A stretch of DNA of 64,000 nucleotides, from the NCBI RefSeq assembly GCF_003047285.1, contig NZ_PZYX01000003.1, positions 186,001-250,000 on the forward strand. Reading direction: 5' to 3'. The notes beneath the pieces were generated by a model that searched no databases, was not told the origin of the DNA, and saw nothing but the letters and a program-made list of their open reading frames with translations. Within the stretch, counting starts at the first letter, position 1. Every line of letters starts with the position of its first letter. Of the stretch, positions 1 through 7,751 are shown piece after piece. This stretch comes from Nocardioides allogilvus. GTDB lineage: Bacteria > Actinomycetota > Actinomycetes > Propionibacteriales > Nocardioidaceae. The position numbers and the translations under genes are program-made.

Positions 1-2
1 GC

Positions 3-383
3 CTCGACGAGGTGGTGACGCCGATGACGTCGTCGTTCCTGAGCACCGGCAAGGGCCGCATCAGCAACACCGCGATCCAGGACATCTGCCCCGCGGCGAC
101 CTCCGAGCACAACTTCGTCGGGACCATCGACCCCGTCGCCTACGCGCTGGTGATGGACGCCCTCGGCCACCGCGGTCCGGCGAACCCCGCGCGGATCGAC
201 AGGGCCGTCTGCACCCAGCCCTACATGCCGTACGTCGAGCCCGCGGCGCTCGACTTCGTGCCGGCGATCCTCGGGGTGCCGAGCCTGGGCAGCACGTTGC
301 TGCCGATCGTCAACCTAGCCGGGGCGTCGATGCTGCCCAGCGAGCCGCGACTGCGGTGCTACGTGTTCCGGAAGCGCTGCTGA
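3..383 (+). CDS. CALB-like triacylglycerol lipase, 3' part only
   Basis: The window opens inside this gene, so only the C-terminal 126 codons are visible. The frame is open from base 3 and ends at TGA 381-383. The visible part begins LDEVVTP, which matches the catalytic-Asp segment of Candida antarctica lipase B-type enzymes (TDEIVQP). It continues with a TSEHN segment that would hold the catalytic His and a late CTQPYMPYVEP segment like the conserved C-terminal region of that family. The nucleophile Ser and any signal peptide lie upstream of the window. Family knowledge suggests a secreted serine esterase or lipase acting on acyl esters; substrate is unknown. Confidence 0.8.
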   Translation, partial: LDEVVTPMTSSFLSTGKGRISNTAIQDICPAATSEHNFVGTIDPVAYALVMDALGHRGPANPARIDRAVCTQPYMPYVEPAALDFVPAILGVPSLGSTLLPIVNLAGASMLPSEPRLRCYVFRKRC

Positions 384-386
384 GGA

Positions 387-1142
387 TCACTGCTGGGTCG
401 GGGCCGACGGCTCCTCCATGGGAGGCGCGTCGAAGCCGCACTGCTTGCGCTCCTGCTCGACCTGGAGCGTGAGCCGCTCCTTGCCGGCGGCGTGCGCCTC
501 GGCGACGGTGCCGGAGTAGATCGTGTTGTCCTTCGACTCCAGGTTGACCGCCGACACCTTCTCGCAGAGGTGGAAGACCTCGCCGGACTTCGTCCAGTAG
601 ACGAGGTCGGCGCCGGTGATGTCGGTGACCTGGTTGCTCTCCTCGGTGTACTGCTCCACCGACGGCGCGTCCCAGTCGATGCCGACCGCGGTCGCGGCGA
701 TCATGACCAGCGCGCCGATGCCGCCGGCCAGCGCCTTCTCCTTGCCGCTCATGTCCTTGTTGAGCAGGATCATCGCGATCAGGGGCAGGAACGCGATCAC
801 GGTGATGATCGCGCCGAGCTGGTTCTGCACGAAGAACCGCACGGTGTCGCGGCGCGAGGCCGGGTCGAGGCGGTTGGCCTTCTTCCACAGCAGCGAGCCG
901 CCCGCCGCGAGGAGTCCGATGACCACGAGCAGCCCGATCAGCAGCACCATGTTGACCGGGGTGTCGCGCAGGACCCCGAAGATCGCATAGAGCTCGCCCG
1001 CGATCGCCAGCAGCCACAGCAGCCCCGCTACGAGCCGGAGCTTGGTGGCGCTGCCCTCTGCCTCGGGCGTGGGCTTCCACGTGGGTCCGCTGCTCGTCTC
1101 CTCGGCCCCGGTGTCGACCCGGACCACCTTCTTCTTCGCCAT
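387..1142 (-). CDS. Four-TM membrane protein of unknown function
   Basis: A 251-aa protein that I do not recognise. The N terminus is basic (MAKKKVV). Residues about 36-60, 63-85, 108-128 and 138-153 are hydrophobic and probably form four membrane segments. A soluble C-terminal half of about 95 residues follows, with two Cys and a Pro/Glu-rich tail. The ATG at 1142 has a GGGAG ribosome binding site six bases upstream. It is convergent with the lipase (3 bp between stops) and divergent from the ECF41-controlled operon. Nothing in the sequence assigns a biochemical role. Confidence 0.8.
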   Translation of the reverse strand: MAKKKVVRVDTGAEETSSGPTWKPTPEAEGSATKLRLVAGLLWLLAIAGELYAIFGVLRDTPVNMVLLIGLLVVIGLLAAGGSLLWKKANRLDPASRRDTVRFFVQNQLGAIITVIAFLPLIAMILLNKDMSGKEKALAGGIGALVMIAATAVGIDWDAPSVEQYTEESNQVTDITGADLVYWTKSGEVFHLCEKVSAVNLESKDNTIYSGTVAEAHAAGKERLTLQVEQERKQCGFDAPPMEEPSAPTQQ

Positions 1143-1193
1143 GATTTCTCCCGAGTTGTCGATGATCCGGGCAGAAGCCTAGTGGGATCGGGA

Positions 1194-1220
1194 TGTCACA
1201 CGACGGGATCGGCCGGCGTC
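1194..1220 (+). promoter_or_regulatory. ECF41-type promoter (TGTCACA-N16-CGTC)
   Basis: TGTCACA at 1194-1200 and CGTC at 1217-1220 are separated by exactly 16 bases. This matches the promoter described for group ECF41 sigma factors. It lies 45 bp before the start of the carboxymuconolactone decarboxylase-like gene, the usual ECF41 target, and the sigma factor follows in the same operon. The sequence match is direct; use by this sigma factor is inferred. Confidence 0.85.
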
Positions 1221-1265
1221 TTCATGTCCAGAACGCAACGGCGTACACACGACAAGGAGACAGTG

Positions 1266-1862
1266 ATGACCAGCGAACCGCGCATCCCCAGGGCAGAGAT
1301 CACCGGCGTCTACGGCGGCCTGCTCAAGATCGCCATGCGCAAGATGATGGGCGGCGTGCCTGCGGGAGCAGAGGTGATGTGGCACCACCGCGCCGTCTTC
1401 AAGGACTCGATGAGCTTCGGCCGCAAGAGCGAGAAGTGGCACGAGCTCGACCACAACCTGACGTCCTTCGCGACCATGGCGGCGGCCGCCGAGATCGGCT
1501 GCAGCTTCTGCCTGGACCTCGGCTACTTCATGTCCCACAACAAGGGCCTCGACGAGGTGAAGGCCCGCGAGGTGCCGCGGTGGCGGGAGTCGACGGTCTT
1601 CACGCCGCTGGAGCGGCGGGTGATGGAGTACGCCGTCGCGATGTGCCACACGCCCGTGACCGTCACCGACGAGATGTCCGCGGCACTGCTCGAGGACCTC
1701 GGCGCCCCCGGGCTGCTGGAGCTGACCGCCAAGGTCGGCTTCATGAACTCCAGCGCCCGCGGCAACATCGCGCTCGGCATCCAGTCCGAGCACTACGCCG
1801 AGGCGTGCGGGCTGCCACCTCTCGCAGCCCGGTCGCAGGCCCGGACCGAGCCCGTAGCCTGA
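1266..1862 (+). CDS. Carboxymuconolactone decarboxylase/AhpD-like protein, ECF41 partner
   Basis: A 198-aa AhpD-like alkylhydroperoxidase/carboxymuconolactone decarboxylase family protein. The diagnostic redox pair is in EIGCSFC (about residues 77-83), the CxxC motif of AhpD-like proteins. The His usually found a few residues later is not evident. Start: ATG 1266 with AAGGAGA nine bases upstream; a longer open frame upstream is a shadow. It is 5 bp upstream of an ECF41 sigma gene and behind a consensus ECF41 promoter. Such COE-type proteins are the standard genomic partner of ECF41. The physiological substrate is not known. Confidence 0.9.
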   Translation: MTSEPRIPRAEITGVYGGLLKIAMRKMMGGVPAGAEVMWHHRAVFKDSMSFGRKSEKWHELDHNLTSFATMAAAAEIGCSFCLDLGYFMSHNKGLDEVKAREVPRWRESTVFTPLERRVMEYAVAMCHTPVTVTDEMSAALLEDLGAPGLLELTAKVGFMNSSARGNIALGIQSEHYAEACGLPPLAARSQARTEPVA

Positions 1863-1867
1863 CGAGC

Positions 1868-2740
1868 ATGAGCGGAGACCCGTTCGTCACCCACCGCAGC
1901 CTGCTGTTCACCGTCGCCTACGAGATGCTCGGCTCCGCGGCCGACGCCGAGGACGTGGTGCAGGAGACCTGGCTGAAGTGGCAGCGCGTCGATCAGGACG
2001 AGGTGCGCGACCCACGTGCGTTCTTGGTCCGCATCGTCACCAGGACTGCGCTGGACCAGGTGCGGACGGTGTCAAGGCGGCGCGAGGAGTACGTCGGTCC
2101 GTGGCTGCCCGAGCCGCTGCTGACCAGTCCCGACGTCGCCGAGGACGTCGAGCTCGCCGACAGCCTGTCGACGGCGATGCTGCTCGTCCTCGAGACGCTG
2201 ACGCCCACCCAGCGTGCCGTGTTCCTGCTCCACGACGTGTTCGACGTGGGCTACGGCGAGCTCGCGGAGGCTGTCGGCAAGTCCGAGGCAGCCGTGCGCC
2301 AGATCGCCCACCGCGCCCGGACCCAGGTCGCGGAGCGGCGCCCGCGCGGGGTCACGTCGCGAGCCGACACCCGCGTGGCGCTCGAGGCCTTCCAGCGGGC
2401 GCTGGTCACCGGGGACCTCCAGGACCTGGTCGACATCCTCGCGCCGGACGTCGTGCTGCTGGGCGACGGCGGCGGCATCAAGCAGGCGCTGCCACGTCCG
2501 ATCTCCGGCGCCGACAAGGTCTCGCGGCTGCTGGCTGCGGGCCTCCCGACCGTGGTCGGCCAGCTCACGGCCGAGCTGGTCCAGGTCAACGGCTGGCCGG
2601 CGCTGCTGGTCCGCCAGGACGGCGAGGTCGACTCGGTGATGACGATGCGGGTCGAGGAGGGCCTGGTCTCCGGGATCTACACCGTCCGCAACCCCGAGAA
2701 GCTGTCGCGCATCCTGGAGGTGGCGGAAGTCAGTCGCTGA
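1868..2740 (+). CDS. ECF41-group RNA polymerase sigma factor with SnoaL-like C-terminal domain
   Basis: A 290-aa sigma factor. Region 2 spans about residues 8-75 and region 4 about 100-155. A fused SnoaL-like domain (about 165-290) follows, which in ECF41 proteins controls activity in place of a separate anti-sigma factor. All three group hallmarks are present: WLPEP at 79-83 in the linker, DGGG at 200-203, and NPEKL at 275-279 (usually NPDKL). It is the second gene of an operon with an AhpD-like gene, and a matching promoter at 1194-1220 suggests autoregulation. The inducing signal is unknown. Confidence 0.93.
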   Translation: MSGDPFVTHRSLLFTVAYEMLGSAADAEDVVQETWLKWQRVDQDEVRDPRAFLVRIVTRTALDQVRTVSRRREEYVGPWLPEPLLTSPDVAEDVELADSLSTAMLLVLETLTPTQRAVFLLHDVFDVGYGELAEAVGKSEAAVRQIAHRARTQVAERRPRGVTSRADTRVALEAFQRALVTGDLQDLVDILAPDVVLLGDGGGIKQALPRPISGADKVSRLLAAGLPTVVGQLTAELVQVNGWPALLVRQDGEVDSVMTMRVEEGLVSGIYTVRNPEKLSRILEVAEVSR

Positions 2741-2769
2741 GGCCGGCCCGGTCCACGCATGATGGACCC

Positions 2770-3276
2770 ATGACCCCGCTCTCCGAGGCCGAGATCCGCA
2801 AGGTGTTCATCAACTGCTCCCAGGGCGAGGCGAAGCGGCTGCGGATCCCGTCGGGTCTCGCCGACACGGCCTGGGACTCCCTCGACTTCCTCGGCTGGCG
2901 CGACCCGGGCTCCCCGGCGGCGGCCTACGTCGTCACCGAGTGGCGAGGGGCGCTCACCGGCCTGGTCCTGCGGCTGGGCACCGATCGTCGCGCGACCGGG
3001 AGGCAGAACATGTGTGCCCTGTGCGGCACCGTCCACTCCACCACCGACGTCGCGCTGATGGTCGCGCCGCGCCCCGGCGCCTCGGGCCGCAACGGCAACA
3101 CCGTCGGCACCTACCTGTGCACCGACCTCGCCTGCTCGCTCTACGCCCGCCGGCTCAAGCGCCCCGCCCGCGTCCAGCCGGTCGAGACGCTCAGCACCGA
3201 GCAGCGGGTCGCTCGGCTGCAGACCAACCTCGACACGTTCGTACGCCGCGTGGTCGGCGCCGTCGAACCGACCTGA
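2770..3276 (+). CDS. FBP-domain (EF-G-binding, fusidic-acid-resistance-like) protein
   Basis: A 168-aa protein with the FBP fold of elongation-factor-G-binding proteins. The C-terminal treble-clef zinc finger is visible as MCALCG (about residues 79-84) and CTDLAC (about 117-122), giving CxxC plus C-x4-C ligands. FBP proteins such as FusB bind EF-G and rescue it from fusidic acid; the actinobacterial versions are mostly uncharacterised. The gene has its own ATG 29 bp after the sigma factor and is convergent with the GTPase gene, with 23 bp between stops. Confidence 0.82.
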   Translation: MTPLSEAEIRKVFINCSQGEAKRLRIPSGLADTAWDSLDFLGWRDPGSPAAAYVVTEWRGALTGLVLRLGTDRRATGRQNMCALCGTVHSTTDVALMVAPRPGASGRNGNTVGTYLCTDLACSLYARRLKRPARVQPVETLSTEQRVARLQTNLDTFVRRVVGAVEPT

Positions 3277-3299
3277 CACAGCTGTACCGGAATTTCGGG

Positions 3300-4106
3300 T
3301 CAGACGTGGCCGCTGAGCTGGGCGAGCCGGGTGGCCAGCGCGTCCACCATGGCGCTCGCCTGCTTGGTGGAGATGGTGGACTTGCGATCGCCACCCTGGC
3401 TGCTCACCGGGAGCACGTCGACCGAGAGCTTCGCGCCGCCGGCCAGTGCGCGGAGCTCGTCGATCTTGTCGCCGAACGGCGATCCGCTCCCCGGCGAGTA
3501 GTAGTGCACGACGTCGTCCAGCTCGTCGGCGTACAGGTCGGCCTTGGTCACTGCGATGACGAGCCAGACGGGTCGGTCGCGGCGGACGGCCATCGAGGCG
3601 ATGCGGTGGGCGGTGATCGCCCAGTCCTCGAGCTCGGCGGCGAGCTGCTCCTCGCGGGTGGCGCTCGCGGCTCCGGTGGTGCCGGCGGTACGGCGAGGGG
3701 TGGCGTGGCCGTTGGCGACGACGTGGATCACGCCGTCGACCGGCTCGTCGTGGAAGACCTCGTCGAGGGCGCCCAGCCGGGTGGCGGCGTTGTCGCCGGG
3801 GACGACGAGGAAGCGGAAGCCGTGCAGGCGGGCCGAGCGCCGGGTGCGGCGCTCCATCACCGCCGAGCCGACCTCGGTGACACCGTTGCCGGAGGAGCGC
3901 CGCGAGAGCCGGTCGGCCAGCTGCGACTTGCCGACGCCGGTCATCCCGGTGACCGCGACCGTCGGGTAGCGGCGCCGGAACAGCCGGCCCATCCGTTCGG
4001 GCGCGGACGCCAGGCCGGTGAGGACGCCGCCGGCGATCGTGGCGCCGAGGGCGGTGCGACCCGTGCTGGGCAGGATCGTCCGGATGCGGGTGGCAGTGCG
4101 GGACAA
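3300..4106 (-). CDS. P-loop GTPase-like protein
   Basis: A 268-aa protein with a Walker A motif GMTGVGKSQ (about residues 54-62) and a G4 motif TKAD (about 187-190), typical of TRAFAC GTPases. The N terminus holds a basic segment and a short hydrophobic stretch (about 18-33), so membrane association is possible. The start is TTG at 4106, chosen because GAGGAGG sits four bases upstream. Cellular role unknown; it is divergent from a thioesterase gene with 78 bp between the starts. Confidence 0.8.
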   Translation of the reverse strand: MSRTATRIRTILPSTGRTALGATIAGGVLTGLASAPERMGRLFRRRYPTVAVTGMTGVGKSQLADRLSRRSSGNGVTEVGSAVMERRTRRSARLHGFRFLVVPGDNAATRLGALDEVFHDEPVDGVIHVVANGHATPRRTAGTTGAASATREEQLAAELEDWAITAHRIASMAVRRDRPVWLVIAVTKADLYADELDDVVHYYSPGSGSPFGDKIDELRALAGGAKLSVDVLPVSSQGGDRKSTISTKQASAMVDALATRLAQLSGHV

Positions 4107-4184
4107 GGGGCCTCCTCGGCCGGTGGCTCAGGTGGAGCGGCGTGCACCGAGCCTACGGTCCGGGCCGTGGGGCACGCTGTCCCC

Positions 4185-4958
4185 GTGGACCAGACCTACT
4201 TCCGCCGCACCGGACCGACGACCTTCGCCCCCACCGAGCACGTCGGTGGTGCGTGGCGCACCGACGAGCAGCACATCGCGCCCGCGATGGGGCTGATGGC
4301 CCACGCGGTCGAGCTCGACCTCGACGCCCGCCGCTCCGACGGCGTGAGGCTGAGCCGCCTCTCCTACGACATCCTCGGCGTCCTGCCGCTGGAGGAGGTC
4401 GAGATCGAGGTCCGCGTCGTCCGACCCGGTCGCACCGTCGAGCTCGTGGAGGCGGTGCTGACGCACGCCGGCCGCCCGGGCGTGCTGCTGCGTGCCTGGT
4501 TGCTCGCGGGCGGCGACACCGGCGAGGTGGCGGGCACCGACCTGCCGCCGATGCCGGACCCGGAGTCGTTCGACGAGTGGGACCCGACGACGGTCTGGCC
4601 GGGCGGCTTCATCGCCTCGGCGTCGCTGCGCCGTGACCACCACGGGCCCGGTCGCGGAAGGTTCTGGGCACGCAGCGCCACCCAGCTCCTCGAGGAGCCC
4701 GCCAGCGCCACCGCGACCGCCATGGGGCTGCTCGACATCGCCAACGGGATGACCGTCCGCGCCGACCCGCGCGAGGTCGCCTTCCCCAACGTCGACCTCA
4801 CGGCCCACCTGCTGCGCGCGCCCGAGCCCGGCTGGCTCGGCTTCGACACCACGGTCTCCTTCGGTCCCGGCGGCCTGGGCGTGACGAGCAGCGTGCTGCA
4901 CGACGAGCACGGACCGATCGGCACGCTCTCGCAGTCGCTGACGGTGCGACCAGGCTGA
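4185..4958 (+). CDS. Acyl-CoA thioesterase-like (double hotdog) protein
   Basis: A 257-aa thioesterase-superfamily protein. The N-terminal half carries a hotdog signature (HVGGAWRTDEQH then GLMAHAVE) and the C-terminal half a second hotdog unit, as in TesB-like enzymes. Predicted to hydrolyse acyl-CoA thioesters in the cytoplasm; substrate unknown. GTG 4185 was taken as start; an in-frame GTG at 4167 is an alternative and neither has a strong ribosome binding site. Convergent with the methyltransferase gene, 3 bp between stops. Confidence 0.82.
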   Translation: MDQTYFRRTGPTTFAPTEHVGGAWRTDEQHIAPAMGLMAHAVELDLDARRSDGVRLSRLSYDILGVLPLEEVEIEVRVVRPGRTVELVEAVLTHAGRPGVLLRAWLLAGGDTGEVAGTDLPPMPDPESFDEWDPTTVWPGGFIASASLRRDHHGPGRGRFWARSATQLLEEPASATATAMGLLDIANGMTVRADPREVAFPNVDLTAHLLRAPEPGWLGFDTTVSFGPGGLGVTSSVLHDEHGPIGTLSQSLTVRPG

Positions 4959-4961
4959 GCC

Positions 4962-5576
4962 TCAGTCGCGCCGGACGCGCAGGACGAGGTCGGTGTGGTG
5001 GTGGGCGCCGGGTCCCTCGGGCGCCGTACGCCCCCGCTCCTCCGCCACCTCGATCGTCCACCCGTCGCGGCCGGTGAGGACAGCGAGCAGGTCCTGGTGC
5101 CGGACGTAGTCATCGGGGTCGAAGCCGTGCTCGCGCGCCCGCTCGCGATCGACATGGGCGTGGTGCACCACCAGCAGGGTGCCGCCGGGTGCGACGGTCC
5201 GGAGCAGGGTCTCGATGACGGCGCCGTCGCTGCGCACGAGGGCGGGATAGAACGAGATCACCAGGTCGTACGTCGATGCGTCGACCTGCTCCAGGCCGAT
5301 CGGTCGCCACTCGACGTCAGCGCTCGCGGCTGCCGCGGCACGCGCGGCCCGGTCCAGGGCGCGGGCCGACACGTCGATGCCGACGACACGCCAGCCGCGC
5401 TCGGCCAGCCAGATGGCGTCGGCGCCTTCGCCGCAGCCCACGTCCAGGGCCGTGCCGGCCTCGAGGTCGCTGACCTCGACGACGAGCTGCTCGTTGGGGT
5501 GCCCGCTCCACATCTGGTCGTCGCCGTAGCGCTCGTCCCAGTCCTCGGCGTCGGGGTGGTGTGCGTGTTCGTTCAT
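4962..5576 (-). CDS. Class I SAM-dependent methyltransferase
   Basis: A 204-aa methyltransferase. The SAM-binding motif I is ALDVGCGEGADA (about residues 43-54), followed by an acidic residue in VVGIDVS at the end of strand 2. The short N terminus with EDWDERY resembles tellurite-resistance TehB-type and related enzymes. The ATG at 5576 has GGGAGGT six bases upstream. The acceptor substrate cannot be read from sequence. It diverges from an SRPBCC gene across about 100 bp. Confidence 0.88.
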   Translation of the reverse strand: MNEHAHHPDAEDWDERYGDDQMWSGHPNEQLVVEVSDLEAGTALDVGCGEGADAIWLAERGWRVVGIDVSARALDRAARAAAAASADVEWRPIGLEQVDASTYDLVISFYPALVRSDGAVIETLLRTVAPGGTLLVVHHAHVDRERAREHGFDPDDYVRHQDLLAVLTGRDGWTIEVAEERGRTAPEGPGAHHHTDLVLRVRRD

Positions 5577-5678
5577 CGGACCTCCCTGGAGAAAGTGTGC
5601 ACCAGCGACGGTCCGCAAGGGTGGTCCGTCGTGTGGGGAGCGGACGTAGCGTGGACAGCGACCGAGGAGGAAGCCCAC

Positions 5679-6122
5679 ATGCCGACCGTGTCCCGCACGT
5701 TCACCACGACCGCGCCACCCGAGGTGGTCTTCGACTACCTCGCCGACTTCACCAACGCCGAGGAGTGGGATCCGGGCACGAAGTCGTGCGAGCGGACCTC
5801 GGGTGCGGGGGGAGTGGGCACGACCTATCGCAACGTCTCGTCCTTCCTCGGCCGCGAGGCGGTGATCACCTACACCACCGTCGAGCTCGAGCACCCGACC
5901 CGCATCCGCCTGACCGGTCGCAACGAGCAGTTCCACGGGCACGACGTGCTCGGGATCCGCGCGCACGACGGCGGGTCCGAGGTGACCTACACGGCTCAGT
6001 TCTCCTTCCACGGCAAGTCCAAGCTCGCGGTCCCCGTCGTGGCTGCCTACCTCCCCTTCCTCGCGCGCACGACCGTCGAGCAGATGCGCGGCTGCCTCGA
6101 CCGGCTCCCGGGGGCACGATGA
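5679..6122 (+). CDS. SRPBCC (START-like) ligand-binding protein
   Basis: A 147-aa single-domain SRPBCC/polyketide-cyclase-like protein. It starts with the typical first strand (SRTFTTTAPPEVVFDYLADF) and ends with the long C-terminal helix. Such proteins bind hydrophobic ligands in a deep pocket. A GAGGAGG ribosome binding site precedes ATG 5679. Its stop overlaps the start of the next gene (ATGA at 6119), so the two are translationally coupled and the SDR product may act on the ligand. Confidence 0.87.
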   Translation: MPTVSRTFTTTAPPEVVFDYLADFTNAEEWDPGTKSCERTSGAGGVGTTYRNVSSFLGREAVITYTTVELEHPTRIRLTGRNEQFHGHDVLGIRAHDGGSEVTYTAQFSFHGKSKLAVPVVAAYLPFLARTTVEQMRGCLDRLPGAR

Positions 6123-7114
6123 CCGCCCCGCTCCCCGCGCGCGCGCTCGACACCTTCCTGGACCGGACGCTGGTCCTGGGCTACACGAAGATCGGGCTCA
6201 ACGTCCGGCGTGCGCTGCCGGGCTGGCCCGCCGACCCCGCTCCCGGCGCGCTCTCCGGCCGACACATGCTGGTCACGGGCGCCAGCTCGGGGCTCGGCAC
6301 CGCCACGGTCGAGGGGGTGGCCGCCCTCGGCGCGACCGTCCACCTCGTGGTGCGCGACGAGGTCAAGGGAGCGCGGGTGCGAGACGACATCGCCTCCCGG
6401 CTGCCCGGAGCCGTGATGCGCCTGTGGCGCTGCGACGTGGGCGACCTCGAGGACGTACGGCGCTTCGCTGCCGACTTCGGCAGCGAGGTGCCCGCCCTGC
6501 ACGCGGCGGTCCACAACGCGGGCGTGATGCCGCCCGAGCGGACCGAGTCGGCGCAGGGCCACGAGCTGAGCATGGCCGTGCACCTGCTCGGGCCGGTCGT
6601 GATGACCGAGGCCCTCCGGCCCGTTCTGACCGGCGGCCGGGTCGTGCTGGTGAGCAGCGGCGGGATGTACGGCCAGCCCCTGCGGTCCGACGATCCCGGG
6701 TTCCGTCGCGGGGACTACTCCCCGACAGCGGCGTACGCACGGTCCAAGCGCATGCAGGTCGAGGTGCTGCCGCTCCTCGCGGACCGGTGGTCGCTCGACG
6801 AGATCACCACGGCTGCGATGCACCCGGGCTGGGCGGACACCCCGGGCGTGCGGGAGTCACTGCCGCGGTTCCGGGCGGTGACCCGACCGCTGCTGCGCGA
6901 CGACGCGCAGGGCGCCGACACCAGCGTGTGGCTCTCGGCGACGCAGCCGGCTCCGCCCACCGCGCTCTTCTGGCACGACCGACGGCCGCGGCCGGTCAAC
7001 CTCGTGCCGACCACGCGCGCGGACGAGGCGGCCCGGGCGCAGGCATGGGGATGGCTGACCGAGGCCGCGGGGCTGGAGCACCCGACGGCGCGCACCGAGA
7101 CGAAGGAGCACTGA
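6119..7114 (+). CDS. Short-chain dehydrogenase/reductase, DHRS12-like
   Basis: A 331-aa classical-type SDR with an N-terminal extension of about 45 residues. The cofactor motif is TGASSGLG (about 54-61), the structural motif is HNAG, and the catalytic pair is in YARSK. The architecture, with the extension and the late TAAMHPGWADTPGV segment, resembles DHRS12-like enzymes. It probably reduces a lipid or carbonyl with NAD(P)H. Coupled by ATGA overlap to the SRPBCC gene. Confidence 0.88.
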   Translation: MTAPLPARALDTFLDRTLVLGYTKIGLNVRRALPGWPADPAPGALSGRHMLVTGASSGLGTATVEGVAALGATVHLVVRDEVKGARVRDDIASRLPGAVMRLWRCDVGDLEDVRRFAADFGSEVPALHAAVHNAGVMPPERTESAQGHELSMAVHLLGPVVMTEALRPVLTGGRVVLVSSGGMYGQPLRSDDPGFRRGDYSPTAAYARSKRMQVEVLPLLADRWSLDEITTAAMHPGWADTPGVRESLPRFRAVTRPLLRDDAQGADTSVWLSATQPAPPTALFWHDRRPRPVNLVPTTRADEAARAQAWGWLTEAAGLEHPTARTETKEH

Positions 7115-7115
7115 C

Positions 7116-7328
7116 ATGGCTGCCCAGATCGATGACCCCTGGCACGACCCCGACGCCAGCGACGACGACGTGGACCCGGGCTCGGTGTTCCCCGGGGCAG
7201 GTCGTCACGTCGACGACGCCGAGCGCCTCGCCGCGCTCGCGGCCGAGCCCGCGGGCAACGCCGAGCAGAACGACACCGTCGACACCGACGCGATCGACTC
7301 CCGGGCCCACGAGACCAACGACGAGTGA
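7116..7328 (+). CDS. Small acidic protein, unknown
   Basis: A 70-residue, strongly acidic protein rich in Asp, with no Cys and no hydrophobic segment. It probably is disordered. The ATG is 1 bp after the stop of the SDR gene, so it is the third gene of that operon. I recognise no family. The long continuous frame and its position support it as real. Confidence 0.6.
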   Translation: MAAQIDDPWHDPDASDDDVDPGSVFPGAGRHVDDAERLAALAAEPAGNAEQNDTVDTDAIDSRAHETNDE

Positions 7329-7330
7329 GG

Positions 7331-7358
7331 CTTGTCCGGTTCCGGGCAGGCGGACAAG
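7331..7358. repeat. Inverted repeat upstream of the acidic-protein gene
   Basis: CTTGTCCG at 7331-7338 is repeated inverted as CGGACAAG at 7351-7358 with a 12-base loop. It lies between two small acidic-protein genes, 8 bp before the second start. It could be a hairpin in a leader, a weak terminator or an operator; the sequence does not decide. Confidence 0.5.
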
Positions 7359-7366
7359 GTGGAGGC

Positions 7367-7732
7367 ATGAGCAACCAGGGCGAAGGCGATTTCGGCCAGA
7401 CCGAGCTCGACCCGCAGGAGCAGTCCGAGGCAGAGGTCAATCTCGACGACCCCACCGCGGGTGCCGACGAGCCGTGGTCGCCGCCTGACCGCCACCCCCG
7501 TGGCGCCGAGCTGGCGGAGCTCGATGACGAGTCGCTCAGCGTCCGGCTACGGCAGGAGGAGGCCGACCCGGAGGACCTGGCCGAGCACGAGCAGATGCTC
7601 GGTGGCGACGACCCGGACGCGATCCCCGCGGGTGAGGACGTGCTCGGGGGTGACGCCTCGGAGGAGGACGACTCGGTCGACCTCGACGGCGAGCGCGGCC
7701 CGGAGGCCGACGCGATGCACCTGGACGGCTAG
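7367..7732 (+). CDS. Acidic protein resembling DUF5709
   Basis: A 121-aa, very acidic, probably disordered protein. The segments DEPWSPPDRHPRG and SLSVRLRQEEAD resemble the conserved SPPER and RLAQEE segments of actinobacterial DUF5709 proteins; function unknown. ATG 7367 follows GGTGGAGG. Its stop codon TAG (7730-7732) lies inside the 6-bp target duplication of the adjacent insertion sequence, so the insertion left the reading frame exactly intact. Confidence 0.75.
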   Translation: MSNQGEGDFGQTELDPQEQSEAEVNLDDPTAGADEPWSPPDRHPRGAELAELDDESLSVRLRQEEADPEDLAEHEQMLGGDDPDAIPAGEDVLGGDASEEDDSVDLDGERGPEADAMHLDG

Positions 7733-7733
7733 G
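7728..7733. repeat. Left copy of IS target-site duplication (GCTAGG)
   Basis: GCTAGG at 7728-7733 flanks the left end of the IS and is repeated exactly at 8821-8826 on the right. It contains the TAG stop of the upstream gene on this strand. Confidence 0.95.
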
Positions 7734-7751
7734 TGTACTCGGCTGACAGGT

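Noticed and set aside
3300-4184. Plus-strand extension of the thioesterase gene back to 2940
   Set aside because: The upstream part is antisense to the P-loop GTPase, which has an AGGAGG site and clear G motifs. The thioesterase starts at about 4185.
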